64,000 bases of DNA. It comes from JABWBJ01 sp035646395. Its GTDB lineage: Bacteria > Gemmatimonadota > Gemmatimonadetes > Gemmatimonadales > Gemmatimonadaceae. Position 1 is the first letter of the stretch, and each line of letters begins with the position of its first letter. Location: assembly GCA_035646395.1 (NCBI GenBank), contig DASRPK010000118.1, positions 23,963-87,962 of the forward strand, given 5' to 3'. The notes under the pieces are model-generated. The model had not been told where the DNA came from. It saw nothing but the letters and a program-made list of their open reading frames with translations, and did no database searches. A program made the translations under genes and the position numbers. Below, piece by piece: positions 45,387 through 53,322 of this stretch.

Positions 45387-47243
45387 TTAGGGGTTTCTTG
45401 CCGGAACGGCGGCTTTCAGCGCCTGTTCGCGTACGTTCTCGGGCTCCGGCGTGAAATCCTCACCGGGGTTGATGAACCGGTCGTGCTCAAACCCGTATTG
45501 CCGGTCGTACAGCTCTCGATACCGGCCACCTAACGCCATCAACTGGGGGTGGGTTCCGCGCTCGACGATCCGGCCTTCTTCCATGACCAGGATCTGGTCA
45601 GCGGTCACGATCGTCGACAACCGGTGGGCAATGACAAACGTCGTCCGGCCGGTGCGCAGCGACCGGAGTCCGTCGCGGATCATCGCCTCACTCTCGCTGT
45701 CGAGGCTCGATGTCGCTTCGTCGAGGATCAGGATGCGGGGATCGGCCAGAATCGCCCGGGCGATCGCCACGCGCTGGCGCTGGCCGCCGGAGAGCTTCAC
45801 GCCGCGTTCGCCGACAATCGTGTCGTACTGCTTTTCCCACTTCTCGACGAATTCATCGACGTGAGCGATGCGCGCCGCGCGGCGCACCGCTTCGTCCGTC
45901 GCGTCCGGATGCGCGTAGGCGATGTTCTCCCTGATCGTCCCGTCGAACAGGAAATTGTCCTGCATGACCGCGCCGAGGCTCGCGCGATAGTCCCGCAGCC
46001 GGACCGTCGAGAGATCATGGCCGTCAACGAGCACCCGCCCGGACTTGGGCCGATGAAACGCCATAACGAGCCCGATGACGGTGCTCTTCCCCGCACCGCT
46101 CGAACCGACGAGCGCGGTGGTCGATCCTGGCGGCGCGCGGAACGATACATCTCGCAGGACGGGCACGTCCGGCACGTATTCGAACGAGACGTCTTCGAAC
46201 ACCACGTCTCCCTCGACGCTCTTCAACGCGGCCCGTCCGGCGTCGTCGGCATCCTCGCGCGCGACGTCGCGGAGTTCGCGGATGCGATCGAGTCCGGCAA
46301 ACGCCTCGGTGATCTGCGTGCCGATGGACGCGATACCGACAAGCGGCGCTGCCACCATGCCGATGAAGAGGACGTAGGTGATCAGCTCACCCATCGTCAT
46401 CTGGCCCGACAGGTAGGCGCGCCCCCCCATGATCATGATGAGCACACCGATCATCCCGACGATGAGGTGTGCTCCCGAGCCGACCGCCGACGTTCCGGTA
46501 ATCGTCCTCTTCACGTTGTGGAACAGTCGTTCGGCGCCGGACGTGAACGTAGCGTCTTCCCGATCCTCGGCCGTGTACACCTTCACGATGCGGACACCGC
46601 CAAGTGATTCGCCTAACCGGCCCGTCACCTCGGCGTTGATCACGCTCCGTTCCCTGAAGATCGGCCGAAGCTTCTTGAACGCGATCGCCATCATGCTGCC
46701 GAACGCCGCCAGCATAAAGACGGTGAAAATCGTCAGGCTCCAGTTGAGGTAGAGCAGCACTCCCATCGCCAGCACCGCCGAAAAGAGCCCACCGACGAGC
46801 TGGACGATGCCCGTACCGACGAGGTTCCGGATACCTTCGGCGTCGGTCATGATGCGCGAGATCAGCTGTCCTGTTTTTGCCGAGTCGAAATACGAGACGG
46901 GCAACCGCAAGACGTGATGCTCCACCTCGATTCGCATGTTCGTGATCGCGCGCTGCGCCGTGATGCTTACGACCTGTGACAAGCTGAAGGAGGTGATGGC
47001 CTGGATAATCGTCGTGATCCCGGCCAGCAGCGCGATCGGCAGCAGGAGCTGCGTCTGCCGACCTCCCAGAACGTCGTCGATGACGTATTTGGTGCTGAAT
47101 GGCAGGACCATTGAAGCCATCCGGCTGATCAGCATGAGGACCAGCCCGATCGACAGCGACCGCCGATGCTGCCACATCAGCGCCCGGGCCTCGCCCCAGG
47201 CGCGCTTCATGTCCGTCTTGCGGGGCTTTTTTTCCGGGTCCAT
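45387..47243 (-). CDS. ABC-type exporter (fused membrane and ATPase domains, MsbA/lipid A exporter-like)
   Basis: 618 residues from ATG 47243. Six TM helices (~35-330) precede the nucleotide-binding domain: Walker A GSSGAGKST, Q-loop GAVMQDNFLFDG, signature LSGGQRQRVA, Walker B ILILDEATSSLD, H-loop IAHRLST. Homodimeric exporters of this kind move lipids, peptides or drugs outward. The frame is open upstream to 47372 but the extra residues are low quality. A GGDEF-EAL gene follows. Confidence 0.93.
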   Translation of the reverse strand: MDPEKKPRKTDMKRAWGEARALMWQHRRSLSIGLVLMLISRMASMVLPFSTKYVIDDVLGGRQTQLLLPIALLAGITTIIQAITSFSLSQVVSITAQRAITNMRIEVEHHVLRLPVSYFDSAKTGQLISRIMTDAEGIRNLVGTGIVQLVGGLFSAVLAMGVLLYLNWSLTIFTVFMLAAFGSMMAIAFKKLRPIFRERSVINAEVTGRLGESLGGVRIVKVYTAEDREDATFTSGAERLFHNVKRTITGTSAVGSGAHLIVGMIGVLIMIMGGRAYLSGQMTMGELITYVLFIGMVAAPLVGIASIGTQITEAFAGLDRIRELRDVAREDADDAGRAALKSVEGDVVFEDVSFEYVPDVPVLRDVSFRAPPGSTTALVGSSGAGKSTVIGLVMAFHRPKSGRVLVDGHDLSTVRLRDYRASLGAVMQDNFLFDGTIRENIAYAHPDATDEAVRRAARIAHVDEFVEKWEKQYDTIVGERGVKLSGGQRQRVAIARAILADPRILILDEATSSLDSESEAMIRDGLRSLRTGRTTFVIAHRLSTIVTADQILVMEEGRIVERGTHPQLMALGGRYRELYDRQYGFEHDRFINPGEDFTPEPENVREQALKAAVPARNP

Positions 47244-47375
47244 CTGCTGGGTGCGCTGGGTGGACCTTGAACCTAGCCGCTCGCTCCGGTCCCCCGCGCC
47301 GGGCAATCTGGGAGAAACCCCTAGCCGGGGACTCACGTAAGGTCTCCGTCGACTAACCAACCGGGAGAGCACCGC

Positions 47376-47732
47376 ATGTGGAGTCTTATCACGTCTCTGC
47401 TTGCCAAAGTGGCGTTGTTGAAATTGTTGCTCAAGACGCTTGGGTCTTTGGGCTGGCTGCTCCCGATTGCCTTCGTCCTGAAACTAGTCGGGTTACCGGT
47501 GCTGATCGTGCTCGCGATCCTGGCGGCGCCGATTTTCATCATCCTCGCGATCATAGGACTACCCATCATGTTCGTCATCATTGCCGGTGTTCTGCTGCTG
47601 GTCGGGTTCTTCTTCATCCTTTCGATGGGCCTCCTCGTTCTCAAGATCGCGATCCCGATCCTTCTCGTGTATTGGTTGATCCGCTGGTTTTTCCGGAACG
47701 GGAAGAACTCCATCGACCCGGCGGTTGACTGA
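47376..47732 (+). CDS. Very hydrophobic small membrane protein, unknown function
   Basis: 118 residues; about three to four helices rich in Ile, Leu, Val and Gly (e.g. VLIVLAILAAPIFIILAIIG) and a short charged end (RWFFRNGKNSIDPAVD). A GGGAG ribosome binding site precedes ATG 47376. No family recognised. It is divergent from the ABC exporter gene. Confidence 0.6.
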   Translation: MWSLITSLLAKVALLKLLLKTLGSLGWLLPIAFVLKLVGLPVLIVLAILAAPIFIILAIIGLPIMFVIIAGVLLLVGFFFILSMGLLVLKIAIPILLVYWLIRWFFRNGKNSIDPAVD

Positions 47733-47744
47733 GTATCGGGCGGG

Positions 47745-48131
47745 TCACGCCTTGACGGTGTGACCCGCCTTACGGAGCACCTCAACGGCCTTCGGCAGGA
47801 CCGCTTCGCCCACCAGCACGTAGTCGGTGTCGTAGGTCGACACCACGAAGACCGGTACGTCAGCATCAGCGAGCGGCGTCGTCAACGAAGCCAGCACCCC
47901 GGTAAGGTGGAACGGGAGCGCGCCCTCGACGCGCAACGCGCGAAACCTTCGTTGCGCGGTCAGCCCTTCGGGAAGCCGGGCCTCCTCACATACCAGTGAA
48001 TCCTCGTCTGCCGTTCGCGTGAACGACAGGAAATTCGAGGTCGCCGCCCACCAGGGCATTCCACTTCCCGGCTCGAGTTGAACGACTGCGAGCAGGGGTT
48101 GCAGAAGCTCGAGTGTGAGGGATTGCGTCAT
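47745..48131 (-). CDS. ACT-domain protein (CASTOR/ACT_7-like)
   Basis: 128 residues. The C-terminal half (LRVEGALPFHLTGVLASLTTPLADADVPVFVVSTYDTDYVLV) has the beta-alpha-beta amino-acid-sensing ACT pattern of small stand-alone ACT proteins; the N-terminal half repeats a looser version. The ligand is unknown; amino acids are likely. It converges on the small membrane protein gene. Confidence 0.72.
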   Translation of the reverse strand: MTQSLTLELLQPLLAVVQLEPGSGMPWWAATSNFLSFTRTADEDSLVCEEARLPEGLTAQRRFRALRVEGALPFHLTGVLASLTTPLADADVPVFVVSTYDTDYVLVGEAVLPKAVEVLRKAGHTVKA

Positions 48132-48145
48132 TCAGGGGCTGGGCG

Positions 48146-48325
48146 CGTTGCCGAAGATCCCACGAACGTTGGTTGCGGATCTACGCTAAGGGGAGAGCGA
48201 ATTGTCGCGAATCCTGATGCTCGGAACCGAAGACTCGACAGCTCCGACCCGGTCGTGAAATTTGCGAAAATCTCAACAGTCTTCGCGAGAATTCGCGTCT
48301 AAAACTCGTGGGATTCTGGGCAACG
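48146..48325. mobile_element. 180-bp palindromic element without a gene (relative of the GxxExxY element)
   Basis: The ends 48146-48165 and 48306-48325 are 20-base inverted repeats with 17 matches. A second inner inverted repeat (around 48194-48212 and 48281-48300, core CGAATT/CGCGAA) follows. The left arm aligns over about 75 bases with the left arm of the element at 50087, with roughly four of five bases equal. No coding capacity is seen. It lies directly upstream of the SulP gene and may carry its promoter. Confidence 0.75.
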
Positions 48326-48376
48326 AGACTTGGCAGGAAGTCCGCATGAGATGCGTTGGTTGATTAAGATCAGCGC

Positions 48377-50080
48377 GTGTTCGTACCAAAGCTCGTCACG
48401 ACCCTCAAGGACTACAACCGGCAGCAATTCGCGAACGACCTTACGGCGGGAGTAATCGTCGGGATCGTGGCGCTGCCGCTGGCGATCGCGTTCGCGATAG
48501 CCAGCGGTGTCTCGCCAGAGCGAGGACTGATCACCGCCATCGTGGCCGGATTTCTGATCAGTGCACTCGGTGGGTCGCGGGTTCAGATCGGTGGTCCCAC
48601 CGGCGCGTTTGTCGTCATCATCTACGGCATCGTTCAGAAGTACGGGCTCGAGGGGCTCACCGTAGCGACGCTGATGGCGGGCGTCATGCTCGTCGCGATG
48701 GGACTCGCTCGACTGGGCTCGGTCATCAAGTTCGTCCCGACGCCGCTGGTGACCGGATTCACGAGCGGGATAGCCGTCATCATCTTCTCGAGCCAGGTGA
48801 AAGATTTTCTTGGCCTGCGCATGGGCGACGTGCCGGCCAATTTCATCGAGAAGATCGTCGCGTACTCGGAGAACGTTCGGTACGTGAACGTGCAGGCGGT
48901 GGGCCTGGGAGTGCTCGCCGTCGCGATCATCCTGCTCTGGCCACGCGTGAGTCGCAAAATCCCGGGACCATTCGTCGCGCTCCTCGTGACGACCGCTCTC
49001 GCGTATTACGCGAAGCTCGACGTCGAGACGATCAGTTCGCGCTTCGGTCCGCTCACGGCAACGATTCCGGCGCCCGTTTTCCCGCGACTCGGTGTCGAGG
49101 AGCTAACCGCGCTCGTGGCGCCCGCATTCAGTATCGCGCTGCTCGGCGCGGTGGAGTCGCTTCTCTCGGCCGTCGTCGCCGACGGAATGATTGGCTCGCG
49201 GCACCGCGCGAACATGGAGCTCGTGGCCCAGGGCGTGGCGAACATCGCCAGTCCGCTGTTCGGTGGAATTCCCGCTACAGGCGCGATCGCCAGAACGGCG
49301 ACGAACGTGCGCAACGGCGGTCGCACGCCCGTTGCCGGAATTATTCACGCGCTGACACTGCTCCTGATCACGCTCTTCTTCGGTCGCCTGGCCGGTCTCA
49401 TCCCGCTCGCCACGCTCGCCGCAATCCTGGTGGTAGTGGCCTACCACATGAGCGAATGGCGATCGTTCCGCGAGGAATTACGGGCTCCGAAGAGCGACGT
49501 CGCTGTTCTGTTAGTCACTTTCTTCCTTACCGTCGTGGTTGACCTGACGGTGGCGATCGAGATCGGCATGGTGTTATCGGCCTTCCTCTTCATGCACCGC
49601 ATGTCGGAGGTCACGGCCGTCAACGCGGTCACGCAACAGATCGCAAGAGAAAGTCGCGACGAAGGTGATGTGCCGCTCTCGGAACTCACGTCGCGATCCG
49701 TCCCCGAAGGCGTGGAAGTATTCGAGATCAGCGGAGCTTTCTTCTTTGGCGCTGCCGAGGTGTTCAAGGAGACGTTGACGCAACTCGGCCGTAAGCCGAA
49801 GGTCCTGATCATCCGCATGCGCGACGTCTCACTGCTCGACGCCACGGGGTTGCGCGCGCTGCGTGACGTGATTCGCCGAAGTCACTCCGAACGAACGCTC
49901 GTGCTGATCGCCGAGATCCACGCGCAGCCGATGGCGGCGTTGGAGCGTTCACCCGCCTTTGAGGAACTGGGCGAGGGGCAGATCTACATGACGCTCGAGG
50001 ACGCGCTGGATCGCGCCCGCGAGCACATGGCTTCGCGCCATCCAACGCCGGCAACTGCTTTTCCGGCGGCGAAGCGCTAA
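48377..50080 (+). CDS. SulP-family anion transporter with STAS domain
   Basis: 567 residues from GTG 48377. About eleven TM helices include the family signature LPLAIAFAIASGVSPERGLITAIVAG and GGSRVQIGGPTGAFVV. The C-terminal STAS domain has VLIIRMRDVSLLDATGLRALRDVIRRSH. SulP proteins move sulfate, bicarbonate or other anions; the substrate is unknown. It lies between two related palindromic elements (48146-48325 and 50087-50670). Confidence 0.93.
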   Translation: MFVPKLVTTLKDYNRQQFANDLTAGVIVGIVALPLAIAFAIASGVSPERGLITAIVAGFLISALGGSRVQIGGPTGAFVVIIYGIVQKYGLEGLTVATLMAGVMLVAMGLARLGSVIKFVPTPLVTGFTSGIAVIIFSSQVKDFLGLRMGDVPANFIEKIVAYSENVRYVNVQAVGLGVLAVAIILLWPRVSRKIPGPFVALLVTTALAYYAKLDVETISSRFGPLTATIPAPVFPRLGVEELTALVAPAFSIALLGAVESLLSAVVADGMIGSRHRANMELVAQGVANIASPLFGGIPATGAIARTATNVRNGGRTPVAGIIHALTLLLITLFFGRLAGLIPLATLAAILVVVAYHMSEWRSFREELRAPKSDVAVLLVTFFLTVVVDLTVAIEIGMVLSAFLFMHRMSEVTAVNAVTQQIARESRDEGDVPLSELTSRSVPEGVEVFEISGAFFFGAAEVFKETLTQLGRKPKVLIIRMRDVSLLDATGLRALRDVIRRSHSERTLVLIAEIHAQPMAALERSPAFEELGEGQIYMTLEDALDRAREHMASRHPTPATAFPAAKR

Positions 50081-50086
50081 CCGGGC

Positions 50087-50670
50087 GCGTTTCCGAAGAT
50101 CCCACGCGTTTCCGAAGATCCCACGAATTTTGGTCGCGGATCTGCGCTAACGAGAGCGAATTCTCGCGAATCTTACCCGTTGGAGCAGACTACTCGATAG
50201 AACTTTGCTTCGGGACCGAAATGGAGAATCAGCGCGACTTCGAGTTTGGTCGCGCGCAAATAGTTCGTTACTTGGCGTTTCGTGAACGGCGCCATAACCA
50301 CCGTTGACTTGACCTCAACGATGACTTTTTCGTCGACGATCAAGTCGGCTCGGTGATGGGTAAGGAAGTCCCCCTTGTACGTGATCGGGATTGGTACTTC
50401 CCGGCCGACCGCTCTCGCTCGAGCAAGAAGCCCCCGTTCCAGGGCAAGCGAATAGACGTTCTCGAGGAAGCCGTATCCGAGGGTGTTGTATACCTCGAAA
50501 AACGCCCCAATGATGGCGTTCGTCGATTCTCGTTCCAGCAGGGTGATTTCAGTCATGCCGCGAGCATTCACCCGGCACGTCAGATCGCCGTCACACCAAG
50601 TTTAAGATTCGCGAGAATTCGGCTATTTTTTCGCGAGAATCGGCGTCTAAACGTCGTGGAGCTTTCGGGA
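50087..50670. mobile_element. Palindromic element carrying a GxxExxY gene
   Basis: Perfect 19-base inverted repeats, 50157-50175 and 50603-50621, flank the GxxExxY gene; the left copy contains its stop codon. Outer arms (50106-50130 and 50654-50670) are imperfect inverted repeats and match the gene-free element at 48146-48325. A 19-base direct duplication (50087-50105 and 50106-50124) is at the left border. No transposase gene is inside. Confidence 0.8.
50173..50556 (-). CDS. GxxExxY protein (PD-(D/E)XK nuclease-fold family)
   Basis: 127 residues from ATG 50556; GTG 50571 is also possible. The signature GFLENVY (G-x-x-E-x-x-Y) lies at ~28-34, and the nuclease-like core is HHRADLIVDEKVIVEVKS (Asp...Glu-x-Lys) at ~69-86. 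The family (PDDEXK_3/TIGR04256) is widespread and uncharacterised. Its TAA stop is inside a perfect inverted repeat. Composition is a little lower in GC than its neighbours, which fits transfer. Confidence 0.9.
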   Translation of the reverse strand: MTEITLLERESTNAIIGAFFEVYNTLGYGFLENVYSLALERGLLARARAVGREVPIPITYKGDFLTHHRADLIVDEKVIVEVKSTVVMAPFTKRQVTNYLRATKLEVALILHFGPEAKFYRVVCSNG

Positions 50671-50716
50671 CCGAGCCGTAACCGATAATCCCGCAGGACT
50701 CCGTGATCTCGCCTCC

Positions 50717-50995
50717 CTAGACGCGAGGCAGGCGCGGGACGTCGCCGCGACCGGCGGAAACGCCGAGTCCAACGGCCAGGCCAAACGTGAGCGCCGTGCC
50801 TACTCCGACGATTGGAAGAAACGCGGCCACCAGCGCGCCCACGAAAAACGCACCGGCACCCGCCATGAGCGGCGCGAGCGGGTGGTTCACGGCATCCACG
50901 TAGCGGAGGCGTTCGCTCACGAAGGCGCGGGCGCGCGAATAACCGAGAATTGCAACGGCCATGGAAATGGCGAGGCCGAGAAGCAGAGAGAACAT
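50717..50995 (-). CDS. Small membrane protein of unknown function
   Basis: 92 residues from ATG 50995, chosen because GGAGGAATTC lies just upstream (strong ribosome binding site). Two hydrophobic segments (FSLLLGLAISMAVAILG, and a Gly/Ala-rich AGAGAFFVGALVAAFLPIVG) separated by a basic loop. No family recognised; divergent from the GNAT gene. Confidence 0.6.
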   Translation of the reverse strand: MFSLLLGLAISMAVAILGYSRARAFVSERLRYVDAVNHPLAPLMAGAGAFFVGALVAAFLPIVGVGTALTFGLAVGLGVSAGRGDVPRLPRV

Positions 50996-51134
50996 TCCGA
51001 ATTCCTCCAGGACTGACGTGGCGCCGAGCGCGCTTGCGTGAACTACGGCGTACTTCCTCAGTGGTTTCGCCGAGCCGGCGGACGCAGCCGGCAGGCGGAA
51101 CGCCACCAACATGTTACGACTTGTTCAGACAGTC

Positions 51135-51172
51135 GTGTGTACTTATGCATTCACCATGCATAAAGTCGCACA
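51135..51172. promoter_or_regulatory. Dyad overlapping the GNAT start, possible ArgR-type operator
   Basis: CTTATGCAT (51142-51150) and ATGCATAAAG (51156-51165) form an inverted repeat around TCACC, extended outward by GTGTG and CACAC. The GNAT start codon is within the right arm. TGCAT-centred palindromes of this size occur in arginine-repressor boxes; the match here is by form only. Confidence 0.45.
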
Positions 51173-51773
51173 CGTTCCGGCTCCGCGCATCAGGCGCCCC
51201 ACCACGCGATCGCACCTCAGTGCGACGCACGTGGTGCGGCCTGCGCGCGCCGGTGACGTCGCTGCCATACATGCCCTGGTCAGGCGCTATGCGTCGAAAG
51301 GCGCGTTGCTGCCCCGAACCCCGACCGATATCCGCAAGGCGATCGATGATTTCGTGGTTGTCGTCGACGGCAACCGACGCGTGCTCGCCTGCGCCGCGCT
51401 TTCCTGCTACTCCGAATCCCTCGCCGAGATCGGCTCGGTCGCGGTGGCGAAAAGCGCGCAGGGAAAGGGACTCGGCACCATGGCGGTTCGCGGTACCGAA
51501 GCACAGGCCCGCGAACGCGGGATCATTGAACTGTTCGCGATGACGTCCGCCGAGCAGTTCTTCGAGTCACTCGGCTACGAGCGCTCCTCGGTCGAACAGT
51601 ATCCGGACAAGCTCGCCCGTTATGAGCAGCTTCGCGCCGCCGGCGTCGACGTGGTGGAACGGTCGTGCTACCGCAAGGTGCTTACCTGGATCGATCGTTC
51701 CCGCGACCAGGCGCCGACGGCACAGCCACAACGGCAACAGCGTCGCCGCGCGGCGAAACAGACAAGCGCGTAA
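51156..51773 (+). CDS. GNAT N-acetyltransferase, N-acetylglutamate synthase-like
   Basis: 205 residues from ATG 51156 (a longer frame from 51111 exists). The GNAT core has RPARAGDVAAIHALVRRYASKGALLP, LAEIGSVAVAKSAQGKGLGTMAV (acetyl-CoA site) and LFAMTSAEQFFESLGYE. The opening block and LPRTPTDIRKAIDDF match the single-domain NAGS-type enzymes that start arginine synthesis. The tail is basic and Gln-rich. Its 3' end overlaps the convergent propeller gene by 92 bases. Confidence 0.8.
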   Translation: MHKVAHVPAPRIRRPTTRSHLSATHVVRPARAGDVAAIHALVRRYASKGALLPRTPTDIRKAIDDFVVVVDGNRRVLACAALSCYSESLAEIGSVAVAKSAQGKGLGTMAVRGTEAQARERGIIELFAMTSAEQFFESLGYERSSVEQYPDKLARYEQLRAAGVDVVERSCYRKVLTWIDRSRDQAPTAQPQRQQRRRAAKQTSA

Positions 51774-52590
51774 TTCCGGTCAGGCCGTGCGACGAGAGGT
51801 CGGCGACAGTTTCCCAGTCGCCGCCGCGCTTCGGATCGAATGCCTTGAGGACGCTCCCCTCCCCCGCGAGCACGATCCCATCCGGCGTCCACGCGTAGTC
51901 TTCCACGCGACGCGGCATGCGAACGAGACGTTTCTGCTGCCGCGTCGTTGGATCGAGCACCGTCAGCCACCACTCGTCGTTGCTGACCTTGTGGACGAAG
52001 CTCACCTGCCCGTCGCGTGTCGTGTGCAGTGACCGACCAATGCTGGAGACGATCGTGTCGCCGCGACCCGTCGTGGTTGCAGCGAGTTGCAAGGTGTTGG
52101 GGCTGCCGAGGACGAACAGCGCCAGGAGCGTGTCGTTCGCCCAGGTGTGGTAGCCCACGGGTTTGATGCGCTCGAGAATGACGGTGCTGGGTGCGCCATC
52201 GAGGGGCACGCTCCACAGGCGCTGCGCGGAGTCCCGCTCGACGCGAATCACCGAGATCGCGTTCTTGTTCGGGATCGGAGTCGCCGAGTATTCGCTTTCG
52301 GGTGCGGTCAGGGTGACGCGAGTGGCCGCTGCACCGGCCGATGTTTCAATGCGGTAGATATCCGCCTGTTGGTCCTCGCGCGTCGAGGTGAAGAAAACTG
52401 TTTGGCCATCGCGAGACCAATTCGGCTGGTTGTCGTAGCCGGCGCGGTTGGTGAGGTTGCGCGCCGCAGTGACGGTGAGCTTCCCCGCGGTTTTTCCGAG
52501 GGACACCAGGAAGATGTCAGGATCTGGCGCCTGCGCGATGCCGACGCTGGAACAGAGGCAGAGCAGCGCTGACGTGAATTTGAAACGCAT
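51682..52590 (-). CDS. Exported TolB/WD40-like beta-propeller protein
   Basis: 302 residues with a signal sequence (MRFKFTSALLCLCSSVGIAQA). Repeats such as NQPNWSRDGQTVFFTST and VEDYAWTPDGIVLAGEG and RLSVSPRGDAVAVVAV are PD40/TolB-type blades. No enzymatic motif is seen. The C-terminus extends into the complementary strand of the GNAT gene for 92 bases. Confidence 0.78.
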   Translation of the reverse strand: MRFKFTSALLCLCSSVGIAQAPDPDIFLVSLGKTAGKLTVTAARNLTNRAGYDNQPNWSRDGQTVFFTSTREDQQADIYRIETSAGAAATRVTLTAPESEYSATPIPNKNAISVIRVERDSAQRLWSVPLDGAPSTVILERIKPVGYHTWANDTLLALFVLGSPNTLQLAATTTGRGDTIVSSIGRSLHTTRDGQVSFVHKVSNDEWWLTVLDPTTRQQKRLVRMPRRVEDYAWTPDGIVLAGEGSVLKAFDPKRGGDWETVADLSSHGLTGITRLSVSPRGDAVAVVAVPSAPGRGNDRSR

Positions 52591-52611
52591 TGTTACGCTC
52601 CGGAACGTTTT

Positions 52612-52647
52612 GTTGCTTGTTGCTTCTTGCTTCTTGCTTCTTGCTCC
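52612..52647. repeat. TTGCTTC heptamer array
   Basis: Three to four TTGCTTC/TTGCTTG words lie just upstream of the propeller gene start. The word is the reverse complement of the array at 40008-40043. Confidence 0.8.
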
Positions 52648-52653
52648 TCCGAT

Positions 52654-53157
52654 CTATCGCGCCGGCAGACCAGCACCTAACGCGAGCGCGATCCGCTCCG
52701 CCTGTCGTCCGTTCAGGCTGAGAACGATGGCGGCCATGTTGTTCGATGTCACCAGCCGCGCTGGCCAGCGCCACATGATCCGTTTCCCGGGCGGCGCCAC
52801 GAACACCGTGTCGAGCTGGTCGGTGTCCTTCTTTCGATCCGCCTCGGACGCGTAGAGAAAGACCTGGATTTCAGCCCGCGACGTTTCCCAGACCAGGCCT
52901 TCGACACTCATGAAGTCGTGCCGAACGCCTTTCTCGCGCCGATTCACGGCAAGACCTGCCCGGGAAATCCGGTCTTCCACGTTGCACGCCTGCCAGAGAC
53001 CAAACGTCGGGCACTGACCCCCAACGCTGGGCATCGCGGCCAGGGTGGACTCAGCCGCAACCGTTGCCGGGGCCTTCGTCTCCTCTGCTTTCGGTGGAGT
53101 TTCACCGGCGCAACCAAACGAGACCGTCAGGAAGACACCTAGCGCCCTCCGGAGCAT
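52654..53157 (-). CDS. Putative lipoprotein, unknown function
   Basis: 167 residues from ATG 53157. The N-terminus MLRRALGVFLTVSFGC ends in a lipobox-type Cys ~16, followed by a Glu/Lys/Pro/Thr-rich linker. Two later Cys (GQCPTFGLWQACNVE) may pair. The ending ALALGAGLPAR contains the TTAGGT heptamer variant. No family recognised. Confidence 0.65.
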   Translation of the reverse strand: MLRRALGVFLTVSFGCAGETPPKAEETKAPATVAAESTLAAMPSVGGQCPTFGLWQACNVEDRISRAGLAVNRREKGVRHDFMSVEGLVWETSRAEIQVFLYASEADRKKDTDQLDTVFVAPPGKRIMWRWPARLVTSNNMAAIVLSLNGRQAERIALALGAGLPAR

Positions 53158-53322
53158 TGAGGATCGCGGTCTTGTGCGCTGTGCATTACACCCGGCGCTC
53201 AATTTCATGCGCCAAAGTTACCTTCCCGACGCGACTCGGGGAGCGCCCGACGCTCGCACCAACGAAGGGATCGAATTAGGATCGTTGTCAGCTATCTCTC
53301 CCACACCTGACTCGAGACTGCC

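Noticed and set aside
48132..50716. Insertion sequence with transposase around SulP
   Set aside because: Inverted repeats are present but no transposase or recombinase gene lies in or between the elements; the only enclosed gene in the element is GxxExxY.
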